The notes under the pieces were generated by a model. That model searched no databases, was not told where the DNA came from, and was given only the letters and a program-made list of their open reading frames with translations. DNA of 64,000 bases from Verticillium longisporum (Eukaryota > Ascomycota > Sordariomycetes > Glomerellales > Plectosphaerellaceae): NCBI GenBank assembly GCA_019188255.1, contig JAETXT010000006.1:1116001-1180000 (forward strand), in the 5' to 3' direction. This document shows positions 53,052-64,000 of the stretch, piece after piece (within the stretch, counting starts at the first letter, position 1; each line of letters starts with the position of its first letter). A program made the translations under genes and the position numbers.

Positions 53052-54043
53052 TTGTGCAGTCGTGCATTGGTTCAATCAATGCATCACGACGGAAACACGT
53101 TGAATGGCCCCGCGATGCCAATGAGCTTAAGTCGTGGCCCAAACGGGCTTATGAGAAGCGTTCATCAACTGAATGCAGAAGCGTTCGGCCCTACGTGGAC
53201 CTGAGGTCAAGCCTTCGCCAAGGTGTCTCGCGCCCGGCAAGCCGATCCAGCCGGGTTCGCTCGCCGCTAGGTAGGGCTAGATCCGCTTCCAGATGCGGCC
53301 GCGAATAAGCTCGCCACGGCAACAGCGTGTGAGTCCCGGGTGACATCACTTGGCTGCCGATCATCTGCCGACTCCCGTTCGGGTAGATGTTTCTTGAACA
53401 GGCCCGACCAATCTGCGATGATGTCTCATGTGTTCGACATTCCAGTCGTGCAAAGCGCCGAAGCAGGATATCGCAGAGCAAAGATTTGTGAACAACCAGG
53501 CTGTTATGCTTCGTGACGAGGATCCTGGGGGTTTTCACGTTGTGGCCACCACCGGAAGGCCGTAGAAAGTCTGTCAATGCAAGTTTCCAGATCGAGCGAT
53601 GAGCTCTGCATATGGTGTCGTCAGTGACCCAGCGGCTCATTAGTAGTAGCATATATGGAGCTCCGGCTACAACGGCAACTCGTGTGGCCTTAGTCTGACT
53701 CAAAAGAATCCCACATCACATACTGGATCATCCGGGGTCTCCAACACATCGTGATGTCAGTGTAGATGCGGCTCATGGCAATCGTGCTGACTATGGGCAA
53801 TCCGAGAATATAGCTTTGTGAGCGGAAGCACAATGATGTAAATTCAGTCGGCGCCGAGCTGGGGGATCGTCACGTCCCTCTTTATATGCTCTTCGTCCTC
53901 GCGCCGCGTATTGCTGCCCCTCAACTTTCGTCTTTACTTCCACAGGAGCCCCATTTCCCTTTAAGACAGACCGATACCCTCTACCAAAGTGTTGTCTGCA
54001 TCCTCCCCCCTAGTCAACAGCCTCGCCAGGTGTTGCTCCCGCC
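53052..54043. other. Intergenic 1 kb, qutR 3' flank and MFS promoter
   Basis: No supported gene. A 170-codon minus-strand frame (53191-53703) has no family features. A CT-rich stretch (about 53920-54000) precedes the MFS start, as expected of a fungal promoter. Confidence 0.5.
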
Positions 54044-56021
54044 ATGACAAGAACACACTTCACAGAGGAACCCCCAGAGGTCATACCTCAAGCCAGCCTC
54101 GACCGCGCGTTTACACAAAATGCAGACGGCACCGTCTCCGAGAAGCCAGACGAGCGAAATAGCCACAGCACAAGTGATAATGACCAGGCCGGCGCCGCCG
54201 GCGCGGGGGGCCGCAACGGCAACCTCGAGAAGCTCGGAACGAACGACAAGTACGAAATCACCGAGGACGACTGCTACGAAGAGCTGGGCTACAGCTTCCC
54301 CAACTGGAAAAAGTGGTACATCCTCACCGTCATCTTCTGGGTGCAGGTCTCGATGAACTTCAACACGTCGCTGTACTCGAACGCCATCCCCGGCATCTCG
54401 GAGGAGTTCAACGTCAGCGCGCAGGCGGCAAGATGCGGCGCGATGATCTTCCTCGTGATGTATGCGTTTGGGTGCGAGCTGTGGGCACCGTGGTCCGAGG
54501 AGTTTGGCCGCTGGCCTGTCTTGCAGCTCTCTCTGTTCCTCGTGAACATTTGGCAGCTTCCTGTTGCGCTGGCGCCGAACTTTGCCACCATCATGGTCGG
54601 CAGGGCGCTTGGTGGTCTTTCGTCTGCTGGCGGCTCGGTCACGCTGGGCATGATTGCCGACATGTGGGAGTCTGATACGCAGCAATACGCTGTTGCGTAT
54701 GTGGTCTTCTCATCCGTAGGTGGTTCCGTACTGGGCCCCATCGTTGGCGGCTTCACCGAGGAGTATCTCCACTGGAGGTGAGTGCGATTTGCAAACTCAT
54801 TGCTAGTGAACAGTCGACTGACTTGAACGTTCCAGGTGGTCCATCTGGATCCAACTCATCCTCGGCGGCTTCGTCCAAGCTGTCCACTTCTTCACCGTTC
54901 CCGAGACACGCACGACCATCATGATGAACCGCATCGCCAAGAAGCGCAGAAAGAACGGAACGCCCAACATTTGGGGCCCCGACGAGCTCGTCCCCTTCCG
55001 CGAGCGCTTTTCCGCCAAGGAGATTCTCATCACCTGGACTCGTCCTTTTAAAATGTTTCTAACGGAACCAATCGTTCTCGTCCTTTCACTTCTGTCGGGT
55101 TTCTCAGACGCTCTGATTTTCATGTTCATCCAGTCCTTCGCGCTGGTATACGATCAGTGGCACTTCAGCACCGTAGCCATTGGTCTGGCATTTATTCCAA
55201 TCGGCATCGGCTATGTCATCGCCTGGCTGCTCTTCATCCCCGCCATCAAACGAAACATCAAGGAGCGCCGCGAGAACCCCAATGACGAGCGCGCGCAGTA
55301 TGAGTCCCGTCTGTGGTTCCTCCTGTACACCGCCCCCTGCCTCCCCATCGGCCTCATCGGCTTCGCGTGGACGATCCAAGGCCCACCGATTCACTGGATC
55401 GGTTCCATGATCTTCGCCGCCATTGTCGGCATTGCAAATTATGCCATTTACATGGCCACCATTGATTACATGATTTGCGCCTACGGACCGTACTCTGCTT
55501 CTGCGACGGGCGGCAACGGATGGGCGCGCGACTTCCTGGCCGGTGTCCTGACCGTGCCTGCGACACCCTTCTTCACCAACATTGGTGCGTCGTCCGGGCG
55601 CAATCTGGAATACGCCAGCACCATTCTCTTCTGCATCGCACTTCTTCTGGTGCTCGCGGTCTACGTCATCTACTGGAAGGGTCCCACGCTGCGAAAGCGG
55701 TCACCGTTCGCGCAGAAACTGGCCGAGCAGCGCGATGACGAGGGCACGCATCAGCGCAGGTTGAGCGTGTACCGTCCGCCCGAGAGGAGGCGAAGTCAGT
55801 CTGCCCCTGGGTTGCCATTATCTTTTTTTGCACTTTGCTAACATCCACAAGGTTCCGTGGCCACGCATGAAGAGGTCCCCGGAGGTCGGCCTGAGATGGG
55901 TACCAGGCGATACAGCCAGCAGAACCGGTTCTTTGGCGAGAGCCGTGTGACTCCTCGCGGTACGCCCAGAGGAACGCCCTCGGCAAGTCGGGCGAACAGC
56001 ATTGCCAGGGCTGCGAGGTAA
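54044..56021 (+). CDS. MFS transporter, DHA1 drug/polyamine antiporter type
   Basis: Exons 54044-54777, 54836-55794 and 55852-56021, giving 620 residues. A long polar N-terminus precedes 12 helices. DHA1 features include WSEEFGRWPVLQLSLF after helix 2 and GSVLGPIVGGF in helix 5 (antiporter motif C-like). The third exon is supported by its tail, RYSQQNRFFGESRVTPRGTP, then SRANSIARAAR and stop; without the second intron the frame would end earlier in SFFALC. Likely exports a small hydrophobic compound or polyamine in exchange for protons at the plasma membrane; the substrate is unknown. It lies next to the qut cluster, but nothing shows it belongs to it. Confidence 0.87.
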
Positions 56022-56260
56022 CATGTGGCCTCTTCGGCACTGACAGCCATTCTATCAGTAGTGTATAATGTCTAGACTGTGTCAAATACGTAATATTAAA
56101 GATTGTCCCTCTTGCGAATTGGCTTACTCTCCTCCTCCTGTTGTCCCAATGCCTGAAGAATATGCGTCCAGAGTGCCATGCCCATCCGGTGTGTACGAGC
56201 TTTGTTTCTCATTTCTCACGTTTGCCAACCACAGCATCCCATTTTTGGACCATTTTCCAG

Positions 56261-57067
56261 TTAGTTCCCTTCACCTGTCATCTCCTGGTACTTTGGTAGG
56301 AAGTCAGCGTGCCACTTCCCGACGATATCCTCCGCCATGCCCGGCGCAATCATGTCATCGCCCGATTCCAGCTTCGCCGCCACCTCTTCCATAAACTCAG
56401 CAATGCTCATTGCGCCCGGGTTGTTCTCCTTCTTGTTGTCATCCGGATCTTCCCTCTCGCGGTGCAAGTCCGTCTCCACCATTGGCGGCGCAATCTCAAC
56501 GACCCGGACGCTTGATCCTGCCTGTCGCAGCTGCGTGCGCAGGTTCATTGACCAAAAGTGCAGCCACGCCTTGGTGCCATTGTAGACGGGGTTGATGGCC
56601 GAGAAGGGAATGAAACCGAGCACGCTGCTGACGTTGATGATTGCTGCCGCGGGCTTCGACTGCAAATGCGAAAGCAGGGCCAGCGTCAGGTGCATCGGTC
56701 CGCGGATGTTGATGTCGATCTCCTGGTCCGCCTTGGCGAGGAAATCAGCCGGCGCCGAGGCCGAGGATGCGATTTTCAGGGGGCGCTGCACGCCGGCGTT
56801 GTTGACGATGCAGTCGAGCTCTGGGTAGTCGGAGATGAGACGTTTCGCGATGGAGGGGATGGAGGACGTGTCGCCCGTGTCTAGGGTGTAGTAGGCCGTC
56901 GCCCCGATTTCGTCGCACGCTGCCTTGAGTTTGGACTCGGTGCGGCCAGCAATGATGACCTTTTTGCCTTGGGAGAGGAAGAATGTGGCGAGGGCTTTGC
57001 CGATTCCGCCTGCGCCGCCAGTGATGAGAGCGCAGGTGATGTCGAGGGGACGCTGCTCGGAAGGCAT
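56261..57067 (-). CDS. Short-chain dehydrogenase/reductase, DltE-like
   Basis: Intronless, 268 residues, normal for a classical SDR. The cofactor motif is ITGGAGGIGKALATFF (TGxxxGIG) and an Arg after the second strand (IIAGRTESKL) suggests NADP preference. LDCIVNNAGVQRP gives the NNAG motif, INVSSVLGFIP the catalytic Ser, and NPVYNGTKAWLHFW the YxxxK pair. The combination resembles fungal DltE-type SDRs. Substrate unknown; cytosolic. It is convergent with the MFS gene, about 240 bp away. Confidence 0.9.
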   Translation of the reverse strand: MPSEQRPLDITCALITGGAGGIGKALATFFLSQGKKVIIAGRTESKLKAACDEIGATAYYTLDTGDTSSIPSIAKRLISDYPELDCIVNNAGVQRPLKIASSASAPADFLAKADQEIDINIRGPMHLTLALLSHLQSKPAAAIINVSSVLGFIPFSAINPVYNGTKAWLHFWSMNLRTQLRQAGSSVRVVEIAPPMVETDLHREREDPDDNKKENNPGAMSIAEFMEEVAAKLESGDDMIAPGMAEDIVGKWHADFLPKYQEMTGEGN

Positions 57068-57919
57068 ACCGAAGTACTAATATGTGAAGGATTGAGTTGG
57101 CTAGCTTTTTGCAAAGGCTCTTTGATGTTTGACAGAGATAGACATCTGGGTTCGAGGGAGTTGACGTGACAAAATAACATTATATGGATTCAAAACTGAA
57201 TCCAAATGATGTTCCGATCGTGACGTGTATGCTGAGCTGCATTGACGTCATGCTGAAAAGTGCGTCACTCAAAATCATAGAATGAGATGGTAGTGTCAGG
57301 CTACGTCTATATCTTGAAAGAATCATTCATGGATATTTCTGCTCATTCAGAAATGTAGGCGTTTGGTTCTGTGGATCGATTGTAGCGGTCCCGGAGTCCC
57401 GGCATCACCCCGTATGAAATTCGGCCTCGGATAGGGCAATCGGGATCGAGACCCGGGTCCGGGTCCCGGCTTGAAGATGCGGCCCTCTCGGGCGACCCTT
57501 TGAGCCCATCCGCAAAATCGACCATCTTAGCACTTTCGGTTGACACAGGCACATGACCGACTTGGGCAGCTTTGAGTCCGCTTCAAGCCTGCCAAAGGTT
57601 ATCATGCCAAGAAGGCCATTCTCTGGGCACCATCTCGGCTGCATTATTGGCCGGCCCTCCAAAAATTTAACCCGCTCTGAGGATCCTGCAAAACAAAGCC
57701 GTCACACGACCGACGAGGTTGGCCATGCTCCCTTAGATTACCATTTTCTCATGAAAATCCTCGACTGCTGTTCTATCACTTGTGGGTCATTCGATCAACT
57801 TGAGACTGGAATCCTTACTGATCGTGCCGCAGGACCTTACAGCTGAGCAACAGCTTTGAGCCTCTCATCTCGTCCTCTACATACAGCGTCGTTATCATCT
57901 TGGCACCCCCTCATCCAAG
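57068..57919. promoter_or_regulatory. Divergent SDR/small-membrane-protein promoter region
   Basis: About 850 bases without a supported gene. A GC-rich, near-palindromic GACCCGGGTCCGGGTCCC stretch lies at about 57450. The final 80 bases are pyrimidine-rich. Confidence 0.45.
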
Positions 57920-58123
57920 ATGCCTGAAAAAGTCGAACAGGAATTTGCCGCCTGGGAGCTAGCCTTCTTTCGAATCCTCAAGGTCATTTCGAGCTTACTG
58001 CTGAGGTTCATGGAGTCGGCCACTGTCATTGCCATCATCCTAATCCTGATCAAGGTGGGAGGCGTCGTGAAGGAGAAGATTTATGGGCCGACAGGAGAGA
58101 AGAAGGTGAAGAAGCAGCAGTGA
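57920..58123 (+). CDS. Small single-pass membrane protein, unknown
   Basis: A 67-residue frame with a good start context (CCAAGATGCC). A charged amphipathic N-terminus (MPEKVEQEFAAWELAFFRI) leads to a hydrophobic helix (SATVIAIILILIKVGGVV, about 33-50) and a Lys-rich C-terminus (KEKIYGPTGEKKVKKQQ). The composition is clearly protein-like and unlike random frames nearby. The basic tail just after the helix suggests a small organelle or ER membrane protein with a cytosolic C-terminus, but no family is recognised. Confidence 0.6.
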   Translation: MPEKVEQEFAAWELAFFRILKVISSLLLRFMESATVIAIILILIKVGGVVKEKIYGPTGEKKVKKQQ

Positions 58124-58488
58124 AAGACTTCGGCAGAGGATCTGGCATAGGGGCTGGTGATCCAGGATAGCATGGCGGACTGTCTGAAGTCGGCCGAATC
58201 AGGTCAGTGGCTTGATGATGACACGGAGTGCAATGTGGAAATGAGTCGTGAGATGCATCTAGTCAAGTGATTTCACCGGTATCCCTGTGAAAGTATACCC
58301 AGGCTTTTGACTTAGTTTATGCCTCGAATGATGGTCTGATTTTCTGCCAGGGATGACTATGCTGCCACTTCAATGTAGCGGATGTCTCGCATCTTACTGC
58401 GAAAGCCCTCTCACTCGCCAAATGGCTAACCCTACACTCATCGTACACAATACTAGAACATGACATGCCCTCTGATACTGTCGCCATT
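58124..58488. other. Intergenic between convergent genes
   Basis: About 365 bases of 3' flanking DNA; nothing recognised. Confidence 0.5.
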
Positions 58489-59362
58489 TCACAGCCCAAA
58501 CAACCGACGGAACCCGACGTTCGAAACGACCCTCGAACCCCCGCTCAACGTTTGGACACCCGGCCCGCCAGCCGCCAGCGGACCATCGTACTTGCCCATC
58601 GCCATGCCCGTGAGGAACTGCCCCAACGGCTCCGTCGGCGAGTGCAACGACTTGGCCACGAGCAAGACGGGCGCGAAAAGCACCCACATTGCATTGTACA
58701 CGAGCCCCGGATTCGGTATGTACGGCTTGATGGCGGCGTGCTGCCCCGCATCCACGCCCGCCGGGCGCACCGACTCGGTCAGGAAGCCTGGGCGCGCCGC
58801 GCGCATCTCTGACAAGAGCATCTCCGTCTCGCCCTTGACGCGTCCAAAGATGGGCGTGAAGCGGCTGGGCGAATGCGTGGCGCCCTCGCCGGAGACGTAT
58901 ATGAAGCGAAACGGCTCGTCGGCGGAAGCGAGGGGCGCAAAGGCTTCGGCGGCGGCGAGGGTGTAGTCTTTGGTGATCTTGACATAGTCTCTGAGGCGCC
59001 CCCAGGGCCGTCAGACTATGACTCGAAGGTACAGGGGGAGGGGGAAGGGAGGGAGGGATGCAGGGCCGGGTCAATGTTGTATGGCCAAGGCCGCAAACTC
59101 ACTCTTTGCTAACGAGGTTCTGGCTGATGCCCAGGGCCCAGACGACGCCTTTGGCGCCCCGCAACTTGTCGAGGACCTCTGGGCTGTAGCTGTTGAAGTC
59201 TTTGTGGATGATCACGTTGATGCGGGGATCCTTAGCGTTTTCAGCCATGGCAACTGGGCGGCGCGCGAGGATGGAAATCTTGGTCACGTCCTTCATCTTG
59301 ATCATGGCGTCCAGAACGCCGGATCCGACGAGGCCTGTCGCCCCTGTGAGGATGAGGTGCAT
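58489..59362 (-). CDS. NAD(P)-binding epimerase-like protein
   Basis: Exons 59103-59362 and 58489-58990, intron 58991-59102, giving 253 residues. It begins with a Rossmann dinucleotide-binding motif, MHLILTGATGLVGSGVL (GxTGxxG), followed by strand and Arg (ISILARRPV). VVWALGISQNLVSKEDYVKI spans the splice join. FIYVSGEGATHS and VKGETEMLL (a Lys-Gly pair in place of the usual YxxxK) lie in the second half. It resembles small atypical/extended SDR proteins annotated as nucleoside-diphosphate-sugar epimerases. The C-terminus has a hydrophobic stretch (VYNAMWVLFAPVLLVAKSL) that may associate with membranes. Substrate unknown. Confidence 0.82.
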
Positions 59363-62356
59363 GATGCTTGTTTGCGATTGCGGTTGTTGATGAAATGCTT
59401 GTCGGTGTTGTAAAGTTTGCTATTTTTCTTTTAGTTCACGACAATTCCTGAGGAATCAACTCCAACTCGGTCGCTGACGGTGGTTTTATTTGTCGCAGTC
59501 GCATGCTGAAAACGGCAGTCGGAGTTAGCGATGCGTATTTCCAGTCGCACAGCCCATCCCGCATTAAATCCATCAGTACAGCCTTTTTGTGATGCGCGGC
59601 GCATCGATGCCTAGTATCACGAAAATGCGATTCCTTCGTTGATAGGTCGCCAATTGATTTTTATTTTCAGCGTTGCAATTGTTTAAGAAGTATCGTCGTC
59701 TGCCTGACAGCGACCCGGAAAAAGCTTTCTCGGCCTGCCGAACCGCAATGCCGACAAAAGGCCACTACAGCCCTGCTGGAATTTCTCACCTGAATACATT
59801 CACTGGCGTGGAGACAAAGAATATAGGAGCCATACGAGGCGGGGCAGATTTGAGTTCAATGAGAGGAACGACCAAGGCGTCAACAATTCCTCGTGATCTT
59901 GGGTAAATGGTGTGGGTCAGCAGCACCTCACGTCAGCTCGACACGACTTCGCAAATCATCGAAAACAGACTGGCCTGACGAGAAGATTATCCAAGCCTCA
60001 GGCATTACAAGCTGATCACGAGATGTCCGCCAATGTTGATGAGGTTGGCTTCCATTCGCTGTCGTCACCATGTGGCACATTGTCTCCAAGGCTCCGCAAC
60101 AACACGACTCAGTTTGATGGTCGACCCGACGCGTAGGCACCATGCTAATGAGCTGCAGATTTGCAGAATTCAACCTTTCATGCCCATGTCCGGCCAGACC
60201 ATGCCTCCCCATTTCCCCTCCCCCGCAGCACCTGAGGCGTACACGTTCCAGTATGGCCAGCCCCCTCACTTCTCATCTCCCTATGGGTGTTCAGTCAAGA
60301 CCGCGACGATGTGGTGCACGCACTCCATTCTCTCCAGGTTCTCCCCCACGCTACGAGCACATGGAGACCACGAACACGAACCTTAGTTGATGCCCCCCCC
60401 AACTAATCTTCCCCTCATTGTGAGGACCAGAGCCTAGGACGACGCCATGGCCTAGGCGATGCCGGCATCAGGCTCTCATCTTCATCCCCATCCAGACAAG
60501 CGCGTCGCTCGGTTCGATGGCTCCATCGACTACAACAGCCGTGGTAGCATCGGCGTGGAGTCGCGGGCCACCATGGCGCGGCTCAAGCTCTGGCGCCAGG
60601 GACATCCAGCTCAGTAACGGCCCGATGATCAACGCCGTACTAACCATGGCCAGGTCCAGATGGGTGGGTGCATTTCCTCAACGAGACGTGCCACAAGGAT
60701 GTGGTGGTTTTTCTGCTCGTTCCAGAGCCGCATTGCAAGCTGTGAGCTTTCGATAGCTCCCTCTCCTCCAAGCAATGGAGCGACGGAGCTGGCGGCGCTG
60801 ACGGGTTCGGGGCCTCGCCCTGTTGAGCTAAGACAGGTTGGGGAATATAGTCATGGCCTGGCTGTTAAGATCCGTCGGTGGGTGAAAACGCCACATTCAC
60901 AGCAAGCACAACGGGCTTGGTTTCGCGGCTTTCACAGCACTCCCAAAGCAAGAGCTGTGATTCTGATCGATCTCTGAACGTTGAGGTGGTTGAGGAAGGC
61001 CAACGAAACAAGTTTTTTCTTCTTCTTCTTCTTCTCGCCCTTCTCCCTTCGTACGCAAGCGAGATCATCCCACGCGCATCACATCACACAAAGGCTATCG
61101 CTCCACGTCCTGACTCTCTGTGCATCCACATGTGTCTCCGATGCCACCCCGCGGAGCAGAACTGGAGGTGAGGTCGTCAACGTTTCACCACCCAACAGGC
61201 CTCAACATGGCGACATCGGTCTCAGCGGGCGTCGATGACAGGGCTGATACCTTGGACAGGATCGCCAGGGACCACATGATAGCGTCATTCCTTTACCGGT
61301 CACGTCGCACTCAGCCAGTCACGTCTCTCGATGATATCTCGAGTGCGGCATTTCCACCTTGACCTGCGTCTCGTCGAGGGCATCGCCCAGCTGCCATTCC
61401 TCAGCCTCAAGGAGCTCTGTCGGCGAGACCTACGGCACTAAACACAGCTAGCAGGGGGAGAGTCTTCTAGCGTTGCTGGCTAGTGCTTCCATAGCATTTC
61501 CTTGACTGGCGTAGCGTCCGCCGGCACTTGCATACTTGGCAATCTTGGCTACATTCTGCCATGTCCATTGGCCGGAAAGTCTCTCGATGGGCCTGGCCGG
61601 ACCACAAGCGCCAGACGTTTCCATTCCCCCACACACGCGGTGCCGGATTGCAGTGCGTCCCACTTGGGGCCCATGATCATGCCGGTTGGCCGTATGAATG
61701 AGCGAAGGTTGCGGCGTGCGCGCAGGGGGGAAGGCCTTCCCCCCCACCAGTTTACGACCACACTGAACTCTGAGGACGATGAGCAAGAGGTAGGCTACTT
61801 TAGGTCTAGTGCCGGTACAAAGCCCGCGACGCTGGCCATGGCGTGTTTGAATAGTCGTTCATCAACAGGTGGGGCGCGATTTCTCTCGCCAGTTCAGAGT
61901 TCTGACCCCCCCTCTCCAGCTCCAGCTGCCCCTTGGCCTGCCAAACCCAATCCGGCTTGGGGCCCCTGGGGCGAGTCTGTCCTGGGGCCAGACTCCATTG
62001 CATCCCATGGAGTCCCCGGTGCTCTGCGTTTTGGCTTGGACGAGGCTAGTCTGATGCAACCGCTTTAGTCGTTTTTTCTCCAGATGGGGGTGGGTGATTG
62101 GGGGTGATTGGGGGGCAAAGGGGGGGAGCTGGAGCAAAGCTTGAACCATACCCCAGACATGGGCCATGTCAGTCAAGCTCAAGTCATTGTCGTCGAGATA
62201 TAAGATCATTGTGGTGCCAACTCCAGAACGTGTCTCATTATCCTCATCCTCATCACAATCATCAGCTTCACTGCCTGAGTCTCGAGCTTCCTCTTCCTCA
62301 GCTCAACATCCTCACAAACTCTCTTCACTCACCTCCCTTACACACACATCACCACC
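59363..62356. other. Gene-poor 3 kb with coding-like debris
   Basis: No intact gene supported. Short protein-like fragments lie in changing frames at about 60180-60740 (PYGQPPHFSSPYG-type and GPDGWVHFLNETCHKD) and 61207-61442. A TTC run lies at about 61015-61036. A 188-codon plus-strand frame (61502-62068) is Pro/Ala/Ser-rich with no family. No terminal repeats or transposase motifs seen. The last ~200 bases are the pyrimidine-rich promoter of the sugar permease. Confidence 0.45.
61207..61442 (+). pseudogene. Possible decayed coding fragment, unknown family
   Basis: A 52-codon frame from ATG (MATSVSAGVDDRADTLDRIA, then SLDDISSAAF) stops, but one base on the text continues in a protein-like way (LDLRLVEGIAQLPFLSLKEL) until a stop. 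Composition suggests former coding DNA with a frame change. No family recognised; chance remains possible. Confidence 0.22.
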
Positions 62357-63789
62357 ATGGCTGGCGGCGGTATCCCCTCGGCCGCGCCTCAGTTGGCTGG
62401 CGGCTACCTCACTGGTCGCGCCCTCATCTTCCCTCTCTCCCTCATCATCTCTCTCTTCTTCCTCTGGGGCTTCTCCTACGGCCTTCTCGATGTCCTCAAC
62501 AAGCACTTCCAGACCGTCCTAGGCATCACCCGCCTCGAGTCCACTGGCCTCCAGGTCATGTACTTTGGCGGCGGTTACCTTCTCTTCTCTCCCATTGCCG
62601 CCGAGTGCCTCAAGCGCCGCGGTTACAAGCAGACCATCCTCATGGGTCTCAGCCTCTACTCCCTAGGCGCCATTCTCTTCTGGCCCGTCGTCGCTACCGC
62701 CAAGCCTGAGAACGGCCGCGCTGCCTTTGGCGGCTTCTGCGCCTGCATCCTCGTCATCGCCTGCGGTCTCGCCACCCTCGAGACGGCCGCCAACTCGTAC
62801 GCCGTCGTCATTGGCAAGCCCGAGTCCGCTTCGGCCCGCCTCCAGTTCTGCCAGTCCTGGAACGGTGTCGCCTCCTTCATCGGTCCCCTCATCGCCTCCA
62901 AGTTCTTCTTCTCGGGCGCCAACCAGAACAGCCTCACCAATGTCCAGTTTGTCTACCTCGCCGTCGCCTGCGCCGGTGTCGCAGTCGCCATCATGTTCTT
63001 CTTCGCCAAGCTGCCTGAGATTTCCGAGGCTACCATTGAGGAGTCCTCTGATGGTCAGGTCAAGGGCTCCATCTGGAAGCAGTACAACATGTGGGCCGCC
63101 TTCTTCGCCCAGCTCTGCTACGTCGGTGCCCAGGTTACCAGTAAGTCTTCCAGAGCTCTCTACACTTCCCTCGAAGCTCAACTAACGCGTTCGCAGTCGC
63201 CACCTTCTTTATCAACTACGCTCACGAGAACGGTGGTTTCACGACCTCCAAGGGCAGCACCATGCTCAGCTACGCCCTCATCACCTTCACCGTCGGCCGC
63301 TTCGTCGCCACGGGCATCGCCACGTTCCTGAGCTCCGACTTCATCCTCGTCGTCTACGCCGTCGCCGCCTCGGCCCTGACGGCCTACGTCAGCGTCGGCA
63401 AGGGCAGCGGCGCCGTCGGCGCCCTCATCGCCATCTTCTTCTTCCTCGCCCCCATGTACCCCACCATCTTCACCCTCGGCACCGAGGGTCTCGGCCACCA
63501 CACCCGCCGCGGCGCCGGCATCCTCGTCATGGGCGTCTCCGGCGGCGCCGTCTTCCCTCCCATCCAGGGCGCCATTGCCGATGCCAAGGGCACCAGGATC
63601 AGCTACGTCGTGCCCATGATCGGCCTCATCTTCGTCCTCGGCTACGCTTGCATCCACTGGGTCCGCAAGGGCATGAACATCCTCGCGCCCAAGTCTGTCT
63701 CCAACACCACTGTCGAGCAGGTTGAGAAGGGCGAAGAGGGTGCCCTGGATGAGAAGAAGCAGGGTGACGCCTGGGTCGAGAAGATCTGA
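62357..63789 (+). CDS. MFS sugar permease, FucP (fucose/glucose-galactose) type
   Basis: Exons 62357-63140 and 63197-63789, intron 63141-63196, giving 458 residues with 12 helices. FucP-family features: FPLSLIISLFFLWGFSYGLLDVLN in helix 1, FQTVLGITRLESTGLQVMYFG, and GLATLETAANSYAVVIGKPE in helix 4 with the Glu and Asn of the substrate path. ARLQFCQSWNGVASFIGPLI in helix 5 and FFINYAHENGGFTTSKGS after the intron also match. Bacterial FucP takes up L-fucose by proton symport; the fungal relatives' substrates are less clear. A fucose-lectin-like gene lies at the other end of the window, too far away to link the two. Confidence 0.9.
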
Positions 63790-64000
63790 GATGCTTCTTG
63801 ATGATGCATTATGATGACTACTGGAGTTTACACGGTGTGCTTTAAACATTAAACGAATCATACACATATCATGGGGGTTTAGCAATGGCGAACGTTGCCG
63901 GGTAGACGGTCATGGGTTTTAGATCTGGCTGTTTACATACAGCATTAGAACTGCCTTTGAGCAAGGACACGATTTCATGATACACTCCGAGACATCATTG

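Noticed and set aside
1..64000. CRISPR arrays, integrated viruses or intact transposons
   Set aside because: Tandem repeats present have no spacers, and no integrase, transposase, reverse transcriptase or capsid-like frame was recognised.

Overview
The window is nuclear DNA from a filamentous ascomycete. Short spliced introns (50-65 bp, GT...AG, with CTAAC/CTGAC branch-like motifs), GC-rich codon use and the gene families (LysM protein, Zn2Cys6 regulators, MFS carriers, a qut/qa quinate cluster) point to Pezizomycotina. I infer Sordariomycetes, perhaps Colletotrichum-like, but the sequence alone does not fix the genus. No CRISPR array, rRNA, tRNA or intact transposon was recognised.

Layout. 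0-4 kb: a membrane-anchored fucose-lectin-like protein and an F-box protein. 4.4-10.7 kb: housekeeping genes FIP1, NUP49, RPC31 and an Hsm3/PSMD5-like gene. 10.7-13 kb: gene-poor, with a decayed ankyrin-repeat fragment. 13-24 kb: pyruvate dehydrogenase E2, a MYND-finger protein, an HpcH/HpaI aldolase and the large ArfGEF SEC7. 24-36 kb: myo-inositol oxygenase, an alpha-glucoside-type sugar carrier, a Zn2Cys6 regulator, an atypical protein kinase and a secreted protein with six LysM units. 37.1-53.1 kb: a complete quinate utilisation cluster, qutG(-) qutE(+) qutC(-) qutB(+) qutD(-) qutA(-) qutR(+). 54-59.4 kb: an MFS drug-type carrier, a short-chain dehydrogenase, a 67-residue membrane protein and an NAD(P)-binding epimerase-like protein. 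59.4-62.3 kb: gene-poor with coding-like debris. 62.4-63.8 kb: a FucP-type sugar permease.

How the qut genes fit together. QutD imports quinate, QutB oxidises it to dehydroquinate, QutE dehydrates that to dehydroshikimate, and QutC converts dehydroshikimate to protocatechuate. QutA activates the genes and QutR represses them. QutG is an inositol-monophosphatase-family member of unsettled role. The order G-E-C-B-D matches the remembered Neurospora qa-x, qa-2, qa-4, qa-3, qa-y order, but the two regulators appear in the opposite order. I found candidate activator sites in four of the cluster's intergenic regions, and minisatellites in two introns of qutG and in the qutG/qutE promoter region.

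A caveat runs through the annotation. Six otherwise well-conserved genes (NUP49, the MYND gene, SEC7, the 29.7-kb regulator, qutG, qutA) each need a one-base correction to read through, and qutG also has an in-frame stop before a coding-like tail. Because essential genes are among them, indel errors in the assembly are the likeliest cause. The breaks are reported as seen.
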